17,265 bases of DNA from Bacteroidales bacterium UBA2287 (GCA_002345675.1 DDWL01000060.1:1-17265); one strand, 5' to 3'. Positions 6,989-15,050 are shown, counted from the first letter of the stretch. A program made the numbers and translations. The notes: a model not told the origin generated them from the letters alone.

Positions 6989-8029
6989 TTATTTAAAACT
7001 TAATATAAACTCCACAGTATCAATATTATCGGCATAATCGGTAAGGATTGGGCTTTGGGCAGCTCCAAAAGGAATAGCTTTGCTAAAAACGCTCTCCTTT
7101 GCAACAACACACTGAATGTTTTCGGAGTTTTGATCAATAAAGCCGATAATTTCTTTTTGGGAATTGTAATGGCTATAATTAATTACCCCTACTGGAGTTC
7201 CAATAGTTTGGCTTTCGACAAAAATTGAGAATCCGTTATCCAAATGCTTTGCGCTATTCATTAGGTACAAAGCCCTATTATACTCGTAGTTATTTGCGTA
7301 CTTATTATGGTTTGCAAGGTATTTATACGATTCGAAATGGGGAATTAAGCTAATAAAACTATAATTGTTAGGTACAAAAATGGTCGACACATTTCGGCAA
7401 CCCAACCCAAAATAGGTAAATATATCGTTTGCTAATCCCTTTAAATCACTTTCGGTTTCGTTTCCCATTAAAATGGCAATACTGCTTCGGTTTTTCCTAA
7501 TAATATTTGGGTACTTGGCAAAATAGTAGTCGAAGTAACGAGCCGAATTATCGCTTCCTGTAGCAATTATAGCGTCGAATTCAGGGAGCCTCTCGTCGGT
7601 TAGAAATAGCATATTCCCCATTTCGGGTTCAATTTGCTTTAGCATTTCAATTATGGTCTGCATTAAACCACCATCCTTCGACGAAGTCTTTCCTATGAAA
7701 ACATTTCCGGTTACTGCAACGGCAAGTAAATCGTGAAATCCCACAAAAGGAACATTTCCTGCCATTATTACGGCAATTTTTTTGGGAGCTGAATTCGAAT
7801 TCTGGAGCATTGGGTATTGGTTAACCCAACTATTTAACGCATTATGGTTTAACCAGTTACTTGCAATTGAGTTTATAGCTTGAGTACAAAATTCTGGTGT
7901 GAACCAAGGATTTACAATGTGAGCGTTTGAAATGGCATTTTGAAGAGTTGAATACAGGTTACTTGTTTTGGGATTAAGTATTATGTTCCCAAGTTCAGCA
8001 AAGGCATTTATGCGCTTATTAATATTCAT
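6989..8029 (-). CDS. LuxC-type acyl-CoA reductase
   Basis: Resembles the LuxC family, aldehyde-dehydrogenase-fold enzymes that reduce an acyl thioester to an aldehyde with NAD(P)H through an acyl-cysteine intermediate. In the 346 residues I see the cofactor-side stretch AGNVPFVGFHD (90-100), the GSDNSARYF region (158-166), and the likely nucleophile Cys211 in FGLGCRNVS. The length is shorter than LuxC of luminous bacteria (about 480). No LuxD, LuxE or luciferase genes are here, so a role in light production is excluded; the natural substrate in Bacteroidota is not known to me. It is divergent from the permease gene. Start ATG 8029 has a TAATTTTG -7 box immediately upstream (8050-8043). A 137-bp spacer separates it from the next minus-strand gene. 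Confidence 0.85.
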   Translation of the reverse strand: MNINKRINAFAELGNIILNPKTSNLYSTLQNAISNAHIVNPWFTPEFCTQAINSIASNWLNHNALNSWVNQYPMLQNSNSAPKKIAVIMAGNVPFVGFHDLLAVAVTGNVFIGKTSSKDGGLMQTIIEMLKQIEPEMGNMLFLTDERLPEFDAIIATGSDNSARYFDYYFAKYPNIIRKNRSSIAILMGNETESDLKGLANDIFTYFGLGCRNVSTIFVPNNYSFISLIPHFESYKYLANHNKYANNYEYNRALYLMNSAKHLDNGFSIFVESQTIGTPVGVINYSHYNSQKEIIGFIDQNSENIQCVVAKESVFSKAIPFGAAQSPILTDYADNIDTVEFILSFK

Positions 8030-8042
8030 TGCTATTTTTTTT

Positions 8043-8050
8043 CAAAATTA
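8043..8050 (-). promoter_or_regulatory. TAATTTTG, candidate -7 box
   Basis: On the minus strand TAATTTTG matches TAnnTTTG and ends 13 bases before the ATG of the LuxC-type gene. This would give a very short leader, and the nearest -33-like TTG (8076-8074) is 23 bases upstream, so it is weak. Confidence 0.2.
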
Positions 8051-8126
8051 ACTACATTTTGTTGCATACTGTGCAATGTTACGATTATTTAACCCGTTTT
8101 GTATGGGTTTAATTTGGTTTATATTT

Positions 8127-8134
8127 TACCTTTG
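8127..8134 (+). promoter_or_regulatory. TACCTTTG, candidate -7 box
   Basis: TACCTTTG matches TAnnTTTG and lies 21 bases before the permease ATG at 8156. A TTTG at 8098-8101 is 25 bases upstream, slightly longer than the usual spacing of about 19, so the promoter is plausible but not firm. Confidence 0.3.
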
Positions 8135-8155
8135 ATTGGCTTAAAAATAGAATAA

Positions 8156-9403
8156 ATGAAAAAAGTTGCCCTTCTCGCCGAAAATTTGCGCATTTCGTTT
8201 GGCGCAATTCGCTCAAACCCTTTACGTACAATTCTCACCATACTTATTATTGCCGTTGGCATTATGGCATTGGTTGGTATTCTTACTGCCATCGACGCAA
8301 TTAAGGGGAGCATTAGCAGCGAATTTTCGATGATGGGCGCCAATACCTTTTCCATTCAGAGCCGTGGAATGCGAGTACAAATTGGAGGAAAGCGCTATCG
8401 TACCTTAAACCACCAAAATATTAGCTACCAACAAGCAAAAGACTTTGTTGATCGGTTCGAGTTCCCTGCCACAGTGTCAATGCAGGTTTGGGCTTCGGGG
8501 GCAAGTACAATTAAGTACCTCTCAAAGAAAACCAATCCCAACATTAGCGTTATGGGTGTATCGAACAACTACTTTTACACAGCAGGGCTCGAGGTCGAAA
8601 AGGGACGTACTTTTTCGACCATGGAAGAGGAAAATGGTTGGGCTGTTGCTGTTGTTGGAAAAGATTTAGTTTCGACTCTTTTCGACAAAAAGGATGACCC
8701 TATTGGAAAAGTAATTACCGTAGGTAATGGCAAATACCGCATTATTGGCGTACTTAAATCGAAGGGAACTGGTTTTGGAGGTGGAGGAGACCGCTCGGTT
8801 CTTTTACCAGTTGAAAATGTAGTTTCTTTCTTCTCGCGACCCAACATGGATTTTACACTTAATATTAAACCAAATAATCCTCAATTATTGGAGTATGCCA
8901 CTCACGAAGCCGAAGGCGTTTTCCGTTTGGTACGTAGGCTAAAGGCTACCGATGTTAGCGACTTTAATATTGAAAAAAGCGACTCCCTTGCCCGAATGCT
9001 TTTAGATAGCCTTTATTATGTTACTTGGGCTGCCACAGTTATCGGAATCATTACACTCTTAGGTGCTGCTGTAGGGCTAATGAACATTATGCTTGTTGCT
9101 GTTGCCGAGCGTACCCGCGAAATTGGAACCCGAAAGGCTATTGGTGCAACAGCGTTTACAATAAAAATTCAATTTCTTTTCGAAGCCATTGTTATTTGTC
9201 AGCTGGGTGGAGTATTTGGAATTATATTAGGAATACTAGTAGGAAACTTAGTTTCGATGCTTACTGGTGGGGCTTTCCTTGTCCCTTGGAATTGGATGCT
9301 ACTGGGATTTGGAGTTTGTTTTGTTGTTGGCATTGCCTCGGGTTATATACCCGCTGTTAAAGCAGCACGTTTAGATCCTATTGAGGCATTAAGATACGAA
9401 TAA
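8156..9403 (+). CDS. MacB/FtsX-type ABC transporter permease
   Basis: Inner-membrane subunit of a type VII (MacB-like) mechanotransmission ABC system. The 415 residues show the family layout: cytoplasmic N-terminus, first membrane helix about 24-46, a large periplasmic MacB-type domain about 47-285, then three helices about 287-316, 339-366 and 378-399. The cytoplasmic coupling stretch ERTREIGTRKAIGA (318-331) and the C-terminal AARLDPIEALRYE are characteristic. The periplasmic loop has glycine-rich turns (GTGFGGGGD, 205-212). Neither the LolD/MacB-type ATPase nor a MacA-like adaptor is encoded in this window, so its partners must lie elsewhere. It is divergent from the LuxC-type gene and is followed by a palindrome at 9419-9451. 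The cargo is unknown; lipoprotein, peptide or antibiotic export systems and regulatory complexes all use this fold. Confidence 0.9.
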   Translation: MKKVALLAENLRISFGAIRSNPLRTILTILIIAVGIMALVGILTAIDAIKGSISSEFSMMGANTFSIQSRGMRVQIGGKRYRTLNHQNISYQQAKDFVDRFEFPATVSMQVWASGASTIKYLSKKTNPNISVMGVSNNYFYTAGLEVEKGRTFSTMEEENGWAVAVVGKDLVSTLFDKKDDPIGKVITVGNGKYRIIGVLKSKGTGFGGGGDRSVLLPVENVVSFFSRPNMDFTLNIKPNNPQLLEYATHEAEGVFRLVRRLKATDVSDFNIEKSDSLARMLLDSLYYVTWAATVIGIITLLGAAVGLMNIMLVAVAERTREIGTRKAIGATAFTIKIQFLFEAIVICQLGGVFGIILGILVGNLVSMLTGGAFLVPWNWMLLGFGVCFVVGIASGYIPAVKAARLDPIEALRYE

Positions 9404-9410
9404 TAATAGT

Positions 9411-9501
9411 ACTTAATTACTCACGGGGTGACTTTGAGTCACCCCGTGAGTGTTAAATGAAAATAAAAACTTAATTACTTACGTTAAGTCACCCCGTGAG
9501 T
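9411..9501. repeat. Duplicated palindrome unit between two genes
   Basis: A perfect 15-bp stem (9419-9433 with 9437-9451, loop TTG) built on ACTCACGGGGTGACT sits 15 bases after the permease stop. The preceding ACTTAATTACT (9411-9421) recurs at 9469-9479, followed by a partial copy carrying only the right arm AGTCACCCCGTGAGT at 9487-9501. So the spacer is a tandem duplication of about 40 bp whose second copy has lost most of its left arm. No T run follows the stem, so an intrinsic terminator is not clearly supported; a stem that slows 3' decay or modulates read-through to the phosphatase gene is possible. Confidence 0.75.
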
Positions 9502-9518
9502 AAACTAAAAAATTACCA

Positions 9519-10223
9519 ATGTCTACCTACGTTGTTGGCGACGTTCACGGATGCTACTTAACTTTAAAAACTCTAGTAGAAGAAAAAATTGGCCTCTCGA
9601 AATCCGATAGGCTTTACCTTTTAGGCGACTATATCGACCGTGGGCCAATGAGCTACGAAACTGTTGAGTACCTCATTAACCTTATCGATAATGGATTTAG
9701 CATTTTTCCGCTTCGCGGAAACCACGAGCAAATGCTACTCGATTCGCTTAACGATCTTTACTCCTTTAAACTGTGGATGCTTAATGCTGGCGATGTTACC
9801 CAAATGTCCTACAAATCGGCTTTAGGCGAAAAATTTTCGTTCCCCAATGGGCTTCCTCTAACTCATTTAAAGTTTTACAATAGTTTACCCCTTTACCAAG
9901 AAATATCGAACTTATACGTCCTTGTTCACGGTTCGTTGAATTACAGTGCAAGTAACCCATTTACCGACACAGAATCAATTCTTTGGAAACGTCCCGACCC
10001 CATTCCTGAGCATTTTATCCCTAACAAGGTAATCCTTTACGGCCATACTCCCACTCCAATTAGCGAAATACAGCAAATAGTCGAAAATCCTAAATCGCGA
10101 TTAATTCCTATGGATGCTGGTTGCGTTTATACTTCGCCAGGTTTGGGCAACTTAGCTGCTCTTGAACTCGAAACCATGAAGTTACACTGGGTAAAACGAA
10201 TTGAAGAAGGGTTTAGGAGGTAG
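9519..10223 (+). CDS. Metallophosphoesterase, Ser/Thr phosphatase-like
   Basis: Cytoplasmic calcineurin-like phosphoesterase of the bacterial PrpA/PrpB (PP1-like)/ApaH-like group. All signature motifs are present in the 234 residues: GDVHG (7-11; metal ligands Asp8 and His10), GDYIDRG (36-42; Asp37), GNHE (67-70; Asn68, His69), a later metal-binding His137 in LVHGS and GHTPTP with His176. It probably hydrolyses phosphoprotein serine/threonine phosphates or dinucleoside polyphosphates with a two-metal centre; sequence alone does not choose between them. Its length fits the small protein-phosphatase group better than ApaH of about 280 residues. It follows the permease by 115 bp across the duplicated palindrome and ends 3 bp before a heptanucleotide array. 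Confidence 0.88.
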   Translation: MSTYVVGDVHGCYLTLKTLVEEKIGLSKSDRLYLLGDYIDRGPMSYETVEYLINLIDNGFSIFPLRGNHEQMLLDSLNDLYSFKLWMLNAGDVTQMSYKSALGEKFSFPNGLPLTHLKFYNSLPLYQEISNLYVLVHGSLNYSASNPFTDTESILWKRPDPIPEHFIPNKVILYGHTPTPISEIQQIVENPKSRLIPMDAGCVYTSPGLGNLAALELETMKLHWVKRIEEGFRR

Positions 10224-10226
10224 AAG

Positions 10227-10289
10227 GGTTATCGGTTGTCGGTTATCGGTTATCGGTTGTCGGTTATCAGTTGTCAGCTGTCGGCTGTC
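10227..10289. repeat. Heptanucleotide array GGTTATC/GGTTGTC
   Basis: Nine consecutive 7-base units without interruption: four GGTTATC, two GGTTGTC, then AGTTGTC, AGCTGTC and GGCTGTC. Units degrade progressively at the right end. The array begins 3 bases after the phosphatase stop. No coding function; the translated open frame across it on the minus strand is just repeat. Confidence 0.85.
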
Positions 10290-10317
10290 GGCAAATGTTA
10301 ATCGGTTGATGGTTGCC

Positions 10318-10352
10318 GACTGTAGACTGCCGACTGAAGACTGAAGACTGAA
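10318..10352. repeat. Heptanucleotide array GACTGAA
   Basis: Five in-phase units: GACTGTA, GACTGCC, then GACTGAA three times. The unit is the complement of the CAGTCTT unit at the end of miaA (5322-5370) but differs from the GGTTATC array only 28 bases upstream, so two repeat families share this spacer. Confidence 0.8.
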
Positions 10353-10479
10353 GAAAGACAACAAACTTCCAACTTCGTACTCTATTAACTCAATATATCA
10401 CCTCTCCAATTAAACCCTTGCCATTTTAAAAAATCAAACACAAGATAATTCGAAAAAAGTCGAATAAAATTCAAATGCA

Positions 10480-12522
10480 ATGAAAACAAAGTATATAGTA
10501 ATTACCTTACTGCTAGCATTCTTAGCCTCATTTAATAGTTGTAAGCAGTGCAAAACTAAAAAGGCTCCAGCCTTCGATATTACCCAAATGGACAGAAGCA
10601 TTCGTCCAGGCGACGATTTTTTTGCATTTGCCAATGGAGGGTGGATTAAAACCACTTCAATTCCCGACGATAAGGCTCGTTATGGATCGTTCGACTTGCT
10701 TCAGGAAGAAAATAATATAACCTTAAAGGCTATTTTCGAAAAGGCGGCAAGTAAAAACTACGAAGAAAAGGGAAGCAGCTGGCAAAAAATTGGCGACTTC
10801 TTTGCTTCGGGAATGGATACTGTTGCTATAAATAGCAAAGGTATATCTCCTATTTATACTGAAATAAATGCTATTAAAAGTGCAGAAAGCATAAGTGAAC
10901 TCAATTCGGTGCTAACATCGTTACATAAAATTAGAGTGTTTCCGCTTTTTGGTGTTTATGCTGCACCCGACAGAAAAAGTTCAACCCAAATCACTATTAA
11001 TTTCTATCAAAGTGGCTTAGGGCTTCCCGATAGGGATTACTACTTATCGAACGATGAGCGTTCGAAAGAAATACGCTTGGAATACGTAAGGCACCTCTCT
11101 CTAAATTTCCAGTTGCTTGGCAACGATTCGGTAACTGCTGTAAAAAATGCCGAAACGGTAATGAGCATTGAAACGAACTTGGCAAAAGTGTCCTATACCC
11201 GCTTGGAGCGCCGAGATCCCAATAAAACCTACAATAAAGTTATGCTTCAGGAAATGCAACTTATTTGTCCTGCAATTGACTGGAATGGCTACTTTACTGA
11301 AATAGGTGTCGATTCGCCTTCGGAGTTTGTTATCGACAATCCTGGTTTTTACGCCGAAATTGGAAAAATGTACAACCAAACCCCATTAGACGATTGGAAA
11401 ACTTACTATACATGGACTTTGCTAAATCGCTATTCGGCCTATTTAAGTTCAACATTTGCCAATCAACAGTTCTCGTTTTACGGCAATAAACTTTCGGGAA
11501 ACGAAAAGGATAAACCACGCTGGGAAAGAGTTTCGGGTGCTGCAAATATGACAATTGGCGAAGTAGTTGGACAAGTTTTTGTTGAAGAAAAGTTCCCTCC
11601 CGAAGCAAAACAACAAATGCTCGAGCTGGTTAGCAACTTGAAACTTTCATTTAAACAGCGTTTAGCAAGCAACGAGTGGATGAGCGAAGCCACAAAGGCT
11701 AAAGCCTTGGAAAAGTTAGAGGTTATGAACGTAAAAGTTGGGTACCCCGACAAGTGGAAAAACTACACAAACCTAGCAATTACGAGAGAATGCTATGCAA
11801 CAAACGTAAAAAATGCAATGGCATTTAGCTTTGCCGAAAACATGAATAAATTGGGAAAACCTGTCGACAAAACCGAATGGTTTATGAATCCCCAAACTGT
11901 TAATGCCTACTACAGCCCCTCGATGAACGAAATTGTATTCCCCGCGGCAATTCTTCAACCTCCATTTTTTAACCTTTATGCCGACGATGCCGTTAATTAC
12001 GGAGCCATTGGGGTTGTAATTGGACACGAAATGACTCATGGTTTCGACGACCAGGGGCGTTTATTCAATAAAGACGGCAACTTACAGGAATGGTGGGATA
12101 AAGTTGACTCGGAGCGCTTTAACGAGCTAACCACAACTATTATCGACCAGTATAATGCTTTTGTAGCTATTGACAGTTTAAGGTTAGACGGAAAGTTGAC
12201 TCTTGGCGAAAACCTAGCCGACTACGGTGGTCTTGTAATTGCTTATCATGCACTGCAAAAAGCCTACGAAAGCAAACCAAAACCCAACAAAATTGACGGT
12301 TTTACTCCCGAGCAACGGTTCTTTTTGGCTTACGCCAACGTATGGAAACAGGTAATTCGCGATAAGGAGCTTATGCGTAGAGTGAAAGAAGATGTTCACT
12401 CGCCTGGGCGCTTTAGGGTAAACGGCGCACTGTTTAATATCCCTGAGTTTTACGTTGCGTTCGATATAAAGGAATCGGATCCATTGTACCGTTATCCTGA
12501 GCAGCGGCCTCAAATTTGGTAA
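10480..12522 (+). CDS. M13 family zinc metallopeptidase lipoprotein
   Basis: Neprilysin/PepO-type endopeptidase cleaving oligopeptides, predicted to be lipid-anchored in the envelope. The 680 residues start with a signal segment and lipobox ending at Cys21 (FNSC). The N-terminal M13 domain (about 35-420) carries the conserved DDFFAFANGGW-like entry and the GLPDRDYYL stretch. The catalytic domain shows the substrate-contacting NAYY (475-478), the zinc motif HEMTH (His516, Glu517, His520), and ENLAD with the third zinc ligand Glu577 and Asp581. The end has the family VHSPGRFRVNG segment and terminates in a tryptophan. All catalytic residues are present, so it should be active. The gene stands alone, preceded by repeat arrays and converging on the DUF255 gene. 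No clear TAnnTTTG box was found upstream. Confidence 0.95.
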   Translation: MKTKYIVITLLLAFLASFNSCKQCKTKKAPAFDITQMDRSIRPGDDFFAFANGGWIKTTSIPDDKARYGSFDLLQEENNITLKAIFEKAASKNYEEKGSSWQKIGDFFASGMDTVAINSKGISPIYTEINAIKSAESISELNSVLTSLHKIRVFPLFGVYAAPDRKSSTQITINFYQSGLGLPDRDYYLSNDERSKEIRLEYVRHLSLNFQLLGNDSVTAVKNAETVMSIETNLAKVSYTRLERRDPNKTYNKVMLQEMQLICPAIDWNGYFTEIGVDSPSEFVIDNPGFYAEIGKMYNQTPLDDWKTYYTWTLLNRYSAYLSSTFANQQFSFYGNKLSGNEKDKPRWERVSGAANMTIGEVVGQVFVEEKFPPEAKQQMLELVSNLKLSFKQRLASNEWMSEATKAKALEKLEVMNVKVGYPDKWKNYTNLAITRECYATNVKNAMAFSFAENMNKLGKPVDKTEWFMNPQTVNAYYSPSMNEIVFPAAILQPPFFNLYADDAVNYGAIGVVIGHEMTHGFDDQGRLFNKDGNLQEWWDKVDSERFNELTTTIIDQYNAFVAIDSLRLDGKLTLGENLADYGGLVIAYHALQKAYESKPKPNKIDGFTPEQRFFLAYANVWKQVIRDKELMRRVKEDVHSPGRFRVNGALFNIPEFYVAFDIKESDPLYRYPEQRPQIW

Positions 12523-12638
12523 TAAATTAACGTGAGTTCGTCGTAATTTTAACACAGAGGGTTTTGTTTTGCATTTTACAAAATGATTGTTTTAATACGA
12601 TTCGTATTTACCATAATGATAATTAATGTTATTGAGTC

Positions 12639-12684
12639 GCACAGACCCCGATAGTTTCCCGATAACTATCGGGAGGGGCACAGA
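12639..12684. repeat. Small hairpin flanked by 7-bp direct repeats
   Basis: CCCGATAGTT (12647-12656) is exactly complementary to AACTATCGGG (12664-12673) across a 7-base loop; the 32-bp block 12646-12677 is bordered on both sides by GCACAGA (12639-12645 and 12678-12684). This layout resembles a miniature inserted palindrome with a target duplication, though CACAGAG-like words also occur alone at about 12552, so the direct repeats could be older than the palindrome. Confidence 0.5.
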
Positions 12685-12686
12685 GA

Positions 12687-12720
12687 TTTTATGATTTTGC
12701 ATTAATGCAAAATCATAAAA
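12687..12720. terminator. 34-bp perfect palindrome, bidirectional terminator
   Basis: Positions 12687-12703 are the exact reverse complement of 12704-12720, with no central spacer. Each arm begins TTTTATGATTTTGCATT, so transcripts from both sides would form a hairpin bordered by A and T runs. It lies between the convergent M13 peptidase and DUF255 genes, the expected place for a shared terminator. Confidence 0.7.
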
Positions 12721-12805
12721 AATTGAATGAATTTTATTCTTACAATTTAATGTTATTCCTTATATCGAACTGACGTTAAATTATAAAAATAGAAGAAAAA
12801 ATCTT

Positions 12806-14833
12806 TTAATCAGCCCGTTTTATTAATTCGGAAGTATAATTCTGTAAAATATCAATTACTTCAGTTACGGTATTTACAGGCCTTCGGCATTCCTTACCAA
12901 AGCAAATTTTAATTTCATTATTTTCAACCAAATGAGTAGCAATTGGGAGCTGAGAATTTTCGGACGAATTGTAGGGAATAATATTTGGAAACCAAGATTT
13001 TTGTAGAATACTAAGCGACTCACCAGCACTACTTTCGAATGGAAAACCGACTTCTGCTGGTCCAAAAAATTCCTTTAAAAAAAGTTGAGCCCATCGCGAA
13101 ACGTATGGCCCACTCCCATTGAACTGAGCTATAACATTTCGTAACATCTGCTTCGAAATTTCTATATACTCCTCGTTCCTAAAGTAGTGACCAAGTGTGC
13201 GCATATTGTCGGCCATTACTGCCGACGACGATGGTATTACGCCATCGGTTAGCTCCATTTTACGTACAACTAAATAGCTATGATCGCTACTCGAGAAGAA
13301 AAACATTCCTGTTTCGGAGTTGAAAAATGACTCTAAAACCACTAGAGCTAGTTTATTGGCTTTATTTAGGTACGTTTCGTTCAGGGTAACCTTATAAAGT
13401 CCAATGTATGCTTCCATAAGAAAGGCGTAGTCGTCGAGAAAAGCAGGAATAGAAACCTTACCCTTACACATAATCCTGTGTAATTGTCCATTTAAAAATA
13501 GGTTTTCCTCAATAAACTGAATCGTTCGTTTCGCCTCGTGAAGGAATTTTTCGTCGGAGAATGCAACGTAAGCATCAACTAGTGCGCTTACAGCTAAAGC
13601 ATTCCAAGCAGTAATATGCTTATCGTCGGTAATTGGCCTAACCCTTTTACTTCGGGCTTTTGTAAGCTTTGCTTTAGCAATTTCGAGCCGACTTTTTGCC
13701 ACTTCAACATCGAGGGTTAAAACGCACGATGCTTCTCGTATGTTAGCACACTTTCGTAGTACACTTCGACCTTTTAGGTTTCCTGCTGCCGACACACCGT
13801 AAACAATTGAAAACAAATTTTTGTCTTCCTCTAAAATATCCCCAATTTCGCTATCGCTCCATGTGTAAAAAAGCCCCTCCTCTCCTTCGCTGTCGGCATC
13901 AATTGCGCTATAAAAACCGCCATTGCTGCTCTGCAACTCGTTTTGTAGAAACTCAAATGTTTCGAAAACCACTTTTCGGTAGTCCTCGTTCCCAAAAGAC
14001 TTATAAGCATTGGAGTACAGCGAAATTAGCTGCGCATTGTCGTAAAGCATTTTTTCGAAATGGGGAATCTCCCAACGTTCGTCGACCGAATACCGAAAAA
14101 AGCCTCCTGCAATGTGGTCGTAAATTCCGCCATTTAGCATTCGATCGAATGTATTTTTCAAAAACGTTTTAGTATGCTCGTCGTTAAAATTGCTGGCGTA
14201 TGTAAGTAAAAAGTTAAGCGAACTGGGCATTGGAAATTTTGGTGCACCCTTGGTACTTCCATACTTTTCATCGAAGTACTTTTTCCACTTTAAAATATAC
14301 TCATCTAAAATGTCACGACTAAAAGTTGTATCAACATTTTTTTTTGCAATTAACTCCGACTGACGAATGCCCTGAGTTAACTCCTCGGCTACTTCAATAA
14401 CCCTTTGTGGTTCGTTTTTCCAAGTAGAATTAAGGCTAATAAGCACATCGAGCCACGAATCGCAGGTAAAGTAAGTTCCGCCAAAAACGGGTCGCCCATC
14501 GGGCAAGGCAAAACAGTTTAAAGGCCAACCACCCGAACGAGTAATTATTTGAATAGCATTCATGTAAACCTGGTCAACATCGGGTCGTTCTTCACGGTCA
14601 ACCTTTATGCAAACAAAATTCTCGCTCATATACTGGGCAACTTCCAAATCGGAAAAAGCCTCCCGCTCCATAACGTGGCACCAATGGCAACTGCTATAGC
14701 CAACGCTAATGAGTAGCATTTTATCTTCGGCCTTTGCCTTTGCAAAAGCTTCGCTTCCCCACGGAAACCAATCGACAGGATTTGATGCGTGCTGTAAAAG
14801 GTAAGGACTTGTTTGCGTTGCTAATCGGTTCAT
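12806..14833 (-). CDS. DUF255 thioredoxin-fold/six-hairpin protein
   Basis: Member of the YyaL/SPATA20-like family, which joins an N-terminal thioredoxin-like domain to an alpha/alpha-toroid resembling N-acylglucosamine epimerase-type glycosidase folds. With ATG 14833 it has 675 residues and opens with the family start region TSPYLLQHASNPVDWFPWG. A CHWC motif (Cys49, Cys52) lies at the thioredoxin active-site position. Further family landmarks are RSGGWPLN (about 99-106), the KFP turn (199-201), GGIYDHIAGG (235-244) and HFEKMLYDNA (258-267). An in-frame ATG at 14866 would add 11 residues not typical of the family. No signal peptide is seen, so it is probably cytoplasmic. The biochemical role of the bacterial family is unsettled; a thiol-dependent or sugar-related function is guesswork. 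It is divergent from the LysM gene. Confidence 0.92.
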   Translation of the reverse strand: MNRLATQTSPYLLQHASNPVDWFPWGSEAFAKAKAEDKMLLISVGYSSCHWCHVMEREAFSDLEVAQYMSENFVCIKVDREERPDVDQVYMNAIQIITRSGGWPLNCFALPDGRPVFGGTYFTCDSWLDVLISLNSTWKNEPQRVIEVAEELTQGIRQSELIAKKNVDTTFSRDILDEYILKWKKYFDEKYGSTKGAPKFPMPSSLNFLLTYASNFNDEHTKTFLKNTFDRMLNGGIYDHIAGGFFRYSVDERWEIPHFEKMLYDNAQLISLYSNAYKSFGNEDYRKVVFETFEFLQNELQSSNGGFYSAIDADSEGEEGLFYTWSDSEIGDILEEDKNLFSIVYGVSAAGNLKGRSVLRKCANIREASCVLTLDVEVAKSRLEIAKAKLTKARSKRVRPITDDKHITAWNALAVSALVDAYVAFSDEKFLHEAKRTIQFIEENLFLNGQLHRIMCKGKVSIPAFLDDYAFLMEAYIGLYKVTLNETYLNKANKLALVVLESFFNSETGMFFFSSSDHSYLVVRKMELTDGVIPSSSAVMADNMRTLGHYFRNEEYIEISKQMLRNVIAQFNGSGPYVSRWAQLFLKEFFGPAEVGFPFESSAGESLSILQKSWFPNIIPYNSSENSQLPIATHLVENNEIKICFGKECRRPVNTVTEVIDILQNYTSELIKRAD

Positions 14834-15012
14834 AAAATGGAGCAGTAAATTTGTTTTGTTATTCATTGAAACAACAATGTTATGTAAATGTTGATAAAAT
14901 GATGCTTTTATTGGAGCGAATTTATAAAATGGATTTGGTCTTGAATTATTTACTATTCTGTAAGTGTGTTCATTAGTTCGTAATTATTTGCTTTCAGCAA
15001 AACGGTTATATA

Positions 15013-15043
15013 TTTGGTATTCGTTTTGTAATCGCTAAATTTG
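15013..15043 (+). promoter_or_regulatory. Bacteroidota-type promoter for the LysM gene
   Basis: TTTG at 15013-15016 and TAAATTTG at 15036-15043 are separated by 19 bases, matching the -33 TTTG / -7 TAnnTTTG promoter described in Bacteroides. It predicts a start near 15050 and a leader of about 45 bases before the ATG at 15096. It is the best complete promoter in the window. Confidence 0.6.
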
Positions 15044-15050
15044 CATGCTA

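Noticed and set aside
8119..8355. Minus-strand open frame over the permease start
   Set aside because: Antisense to a well-supported permease with membrane helices and family motifs; a shadow frame.
9419..9451. Classical intrinsic terminator after the permease gene
   Set aside because: The stem is strong but no T run follows on the plus strand, so it is listed as a repeat instead.
10227..10352. CRISPR array
   Set aside because: Units are 7 bases with no spacers of unique sequence and no cas genes nearby.
10182..10364. 60-codon minus-strand frame with repeated NRQPITD-like peptides
   Set aside because: The peptide repeat is just the heptanucleotide array read in frame; it also overlaps the phosphatase end.
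13807..14172. 121-codon plus-strand frame
   Set aside because: Antisense to the DUF255 gene, whose conserved motifs cover the same bases.
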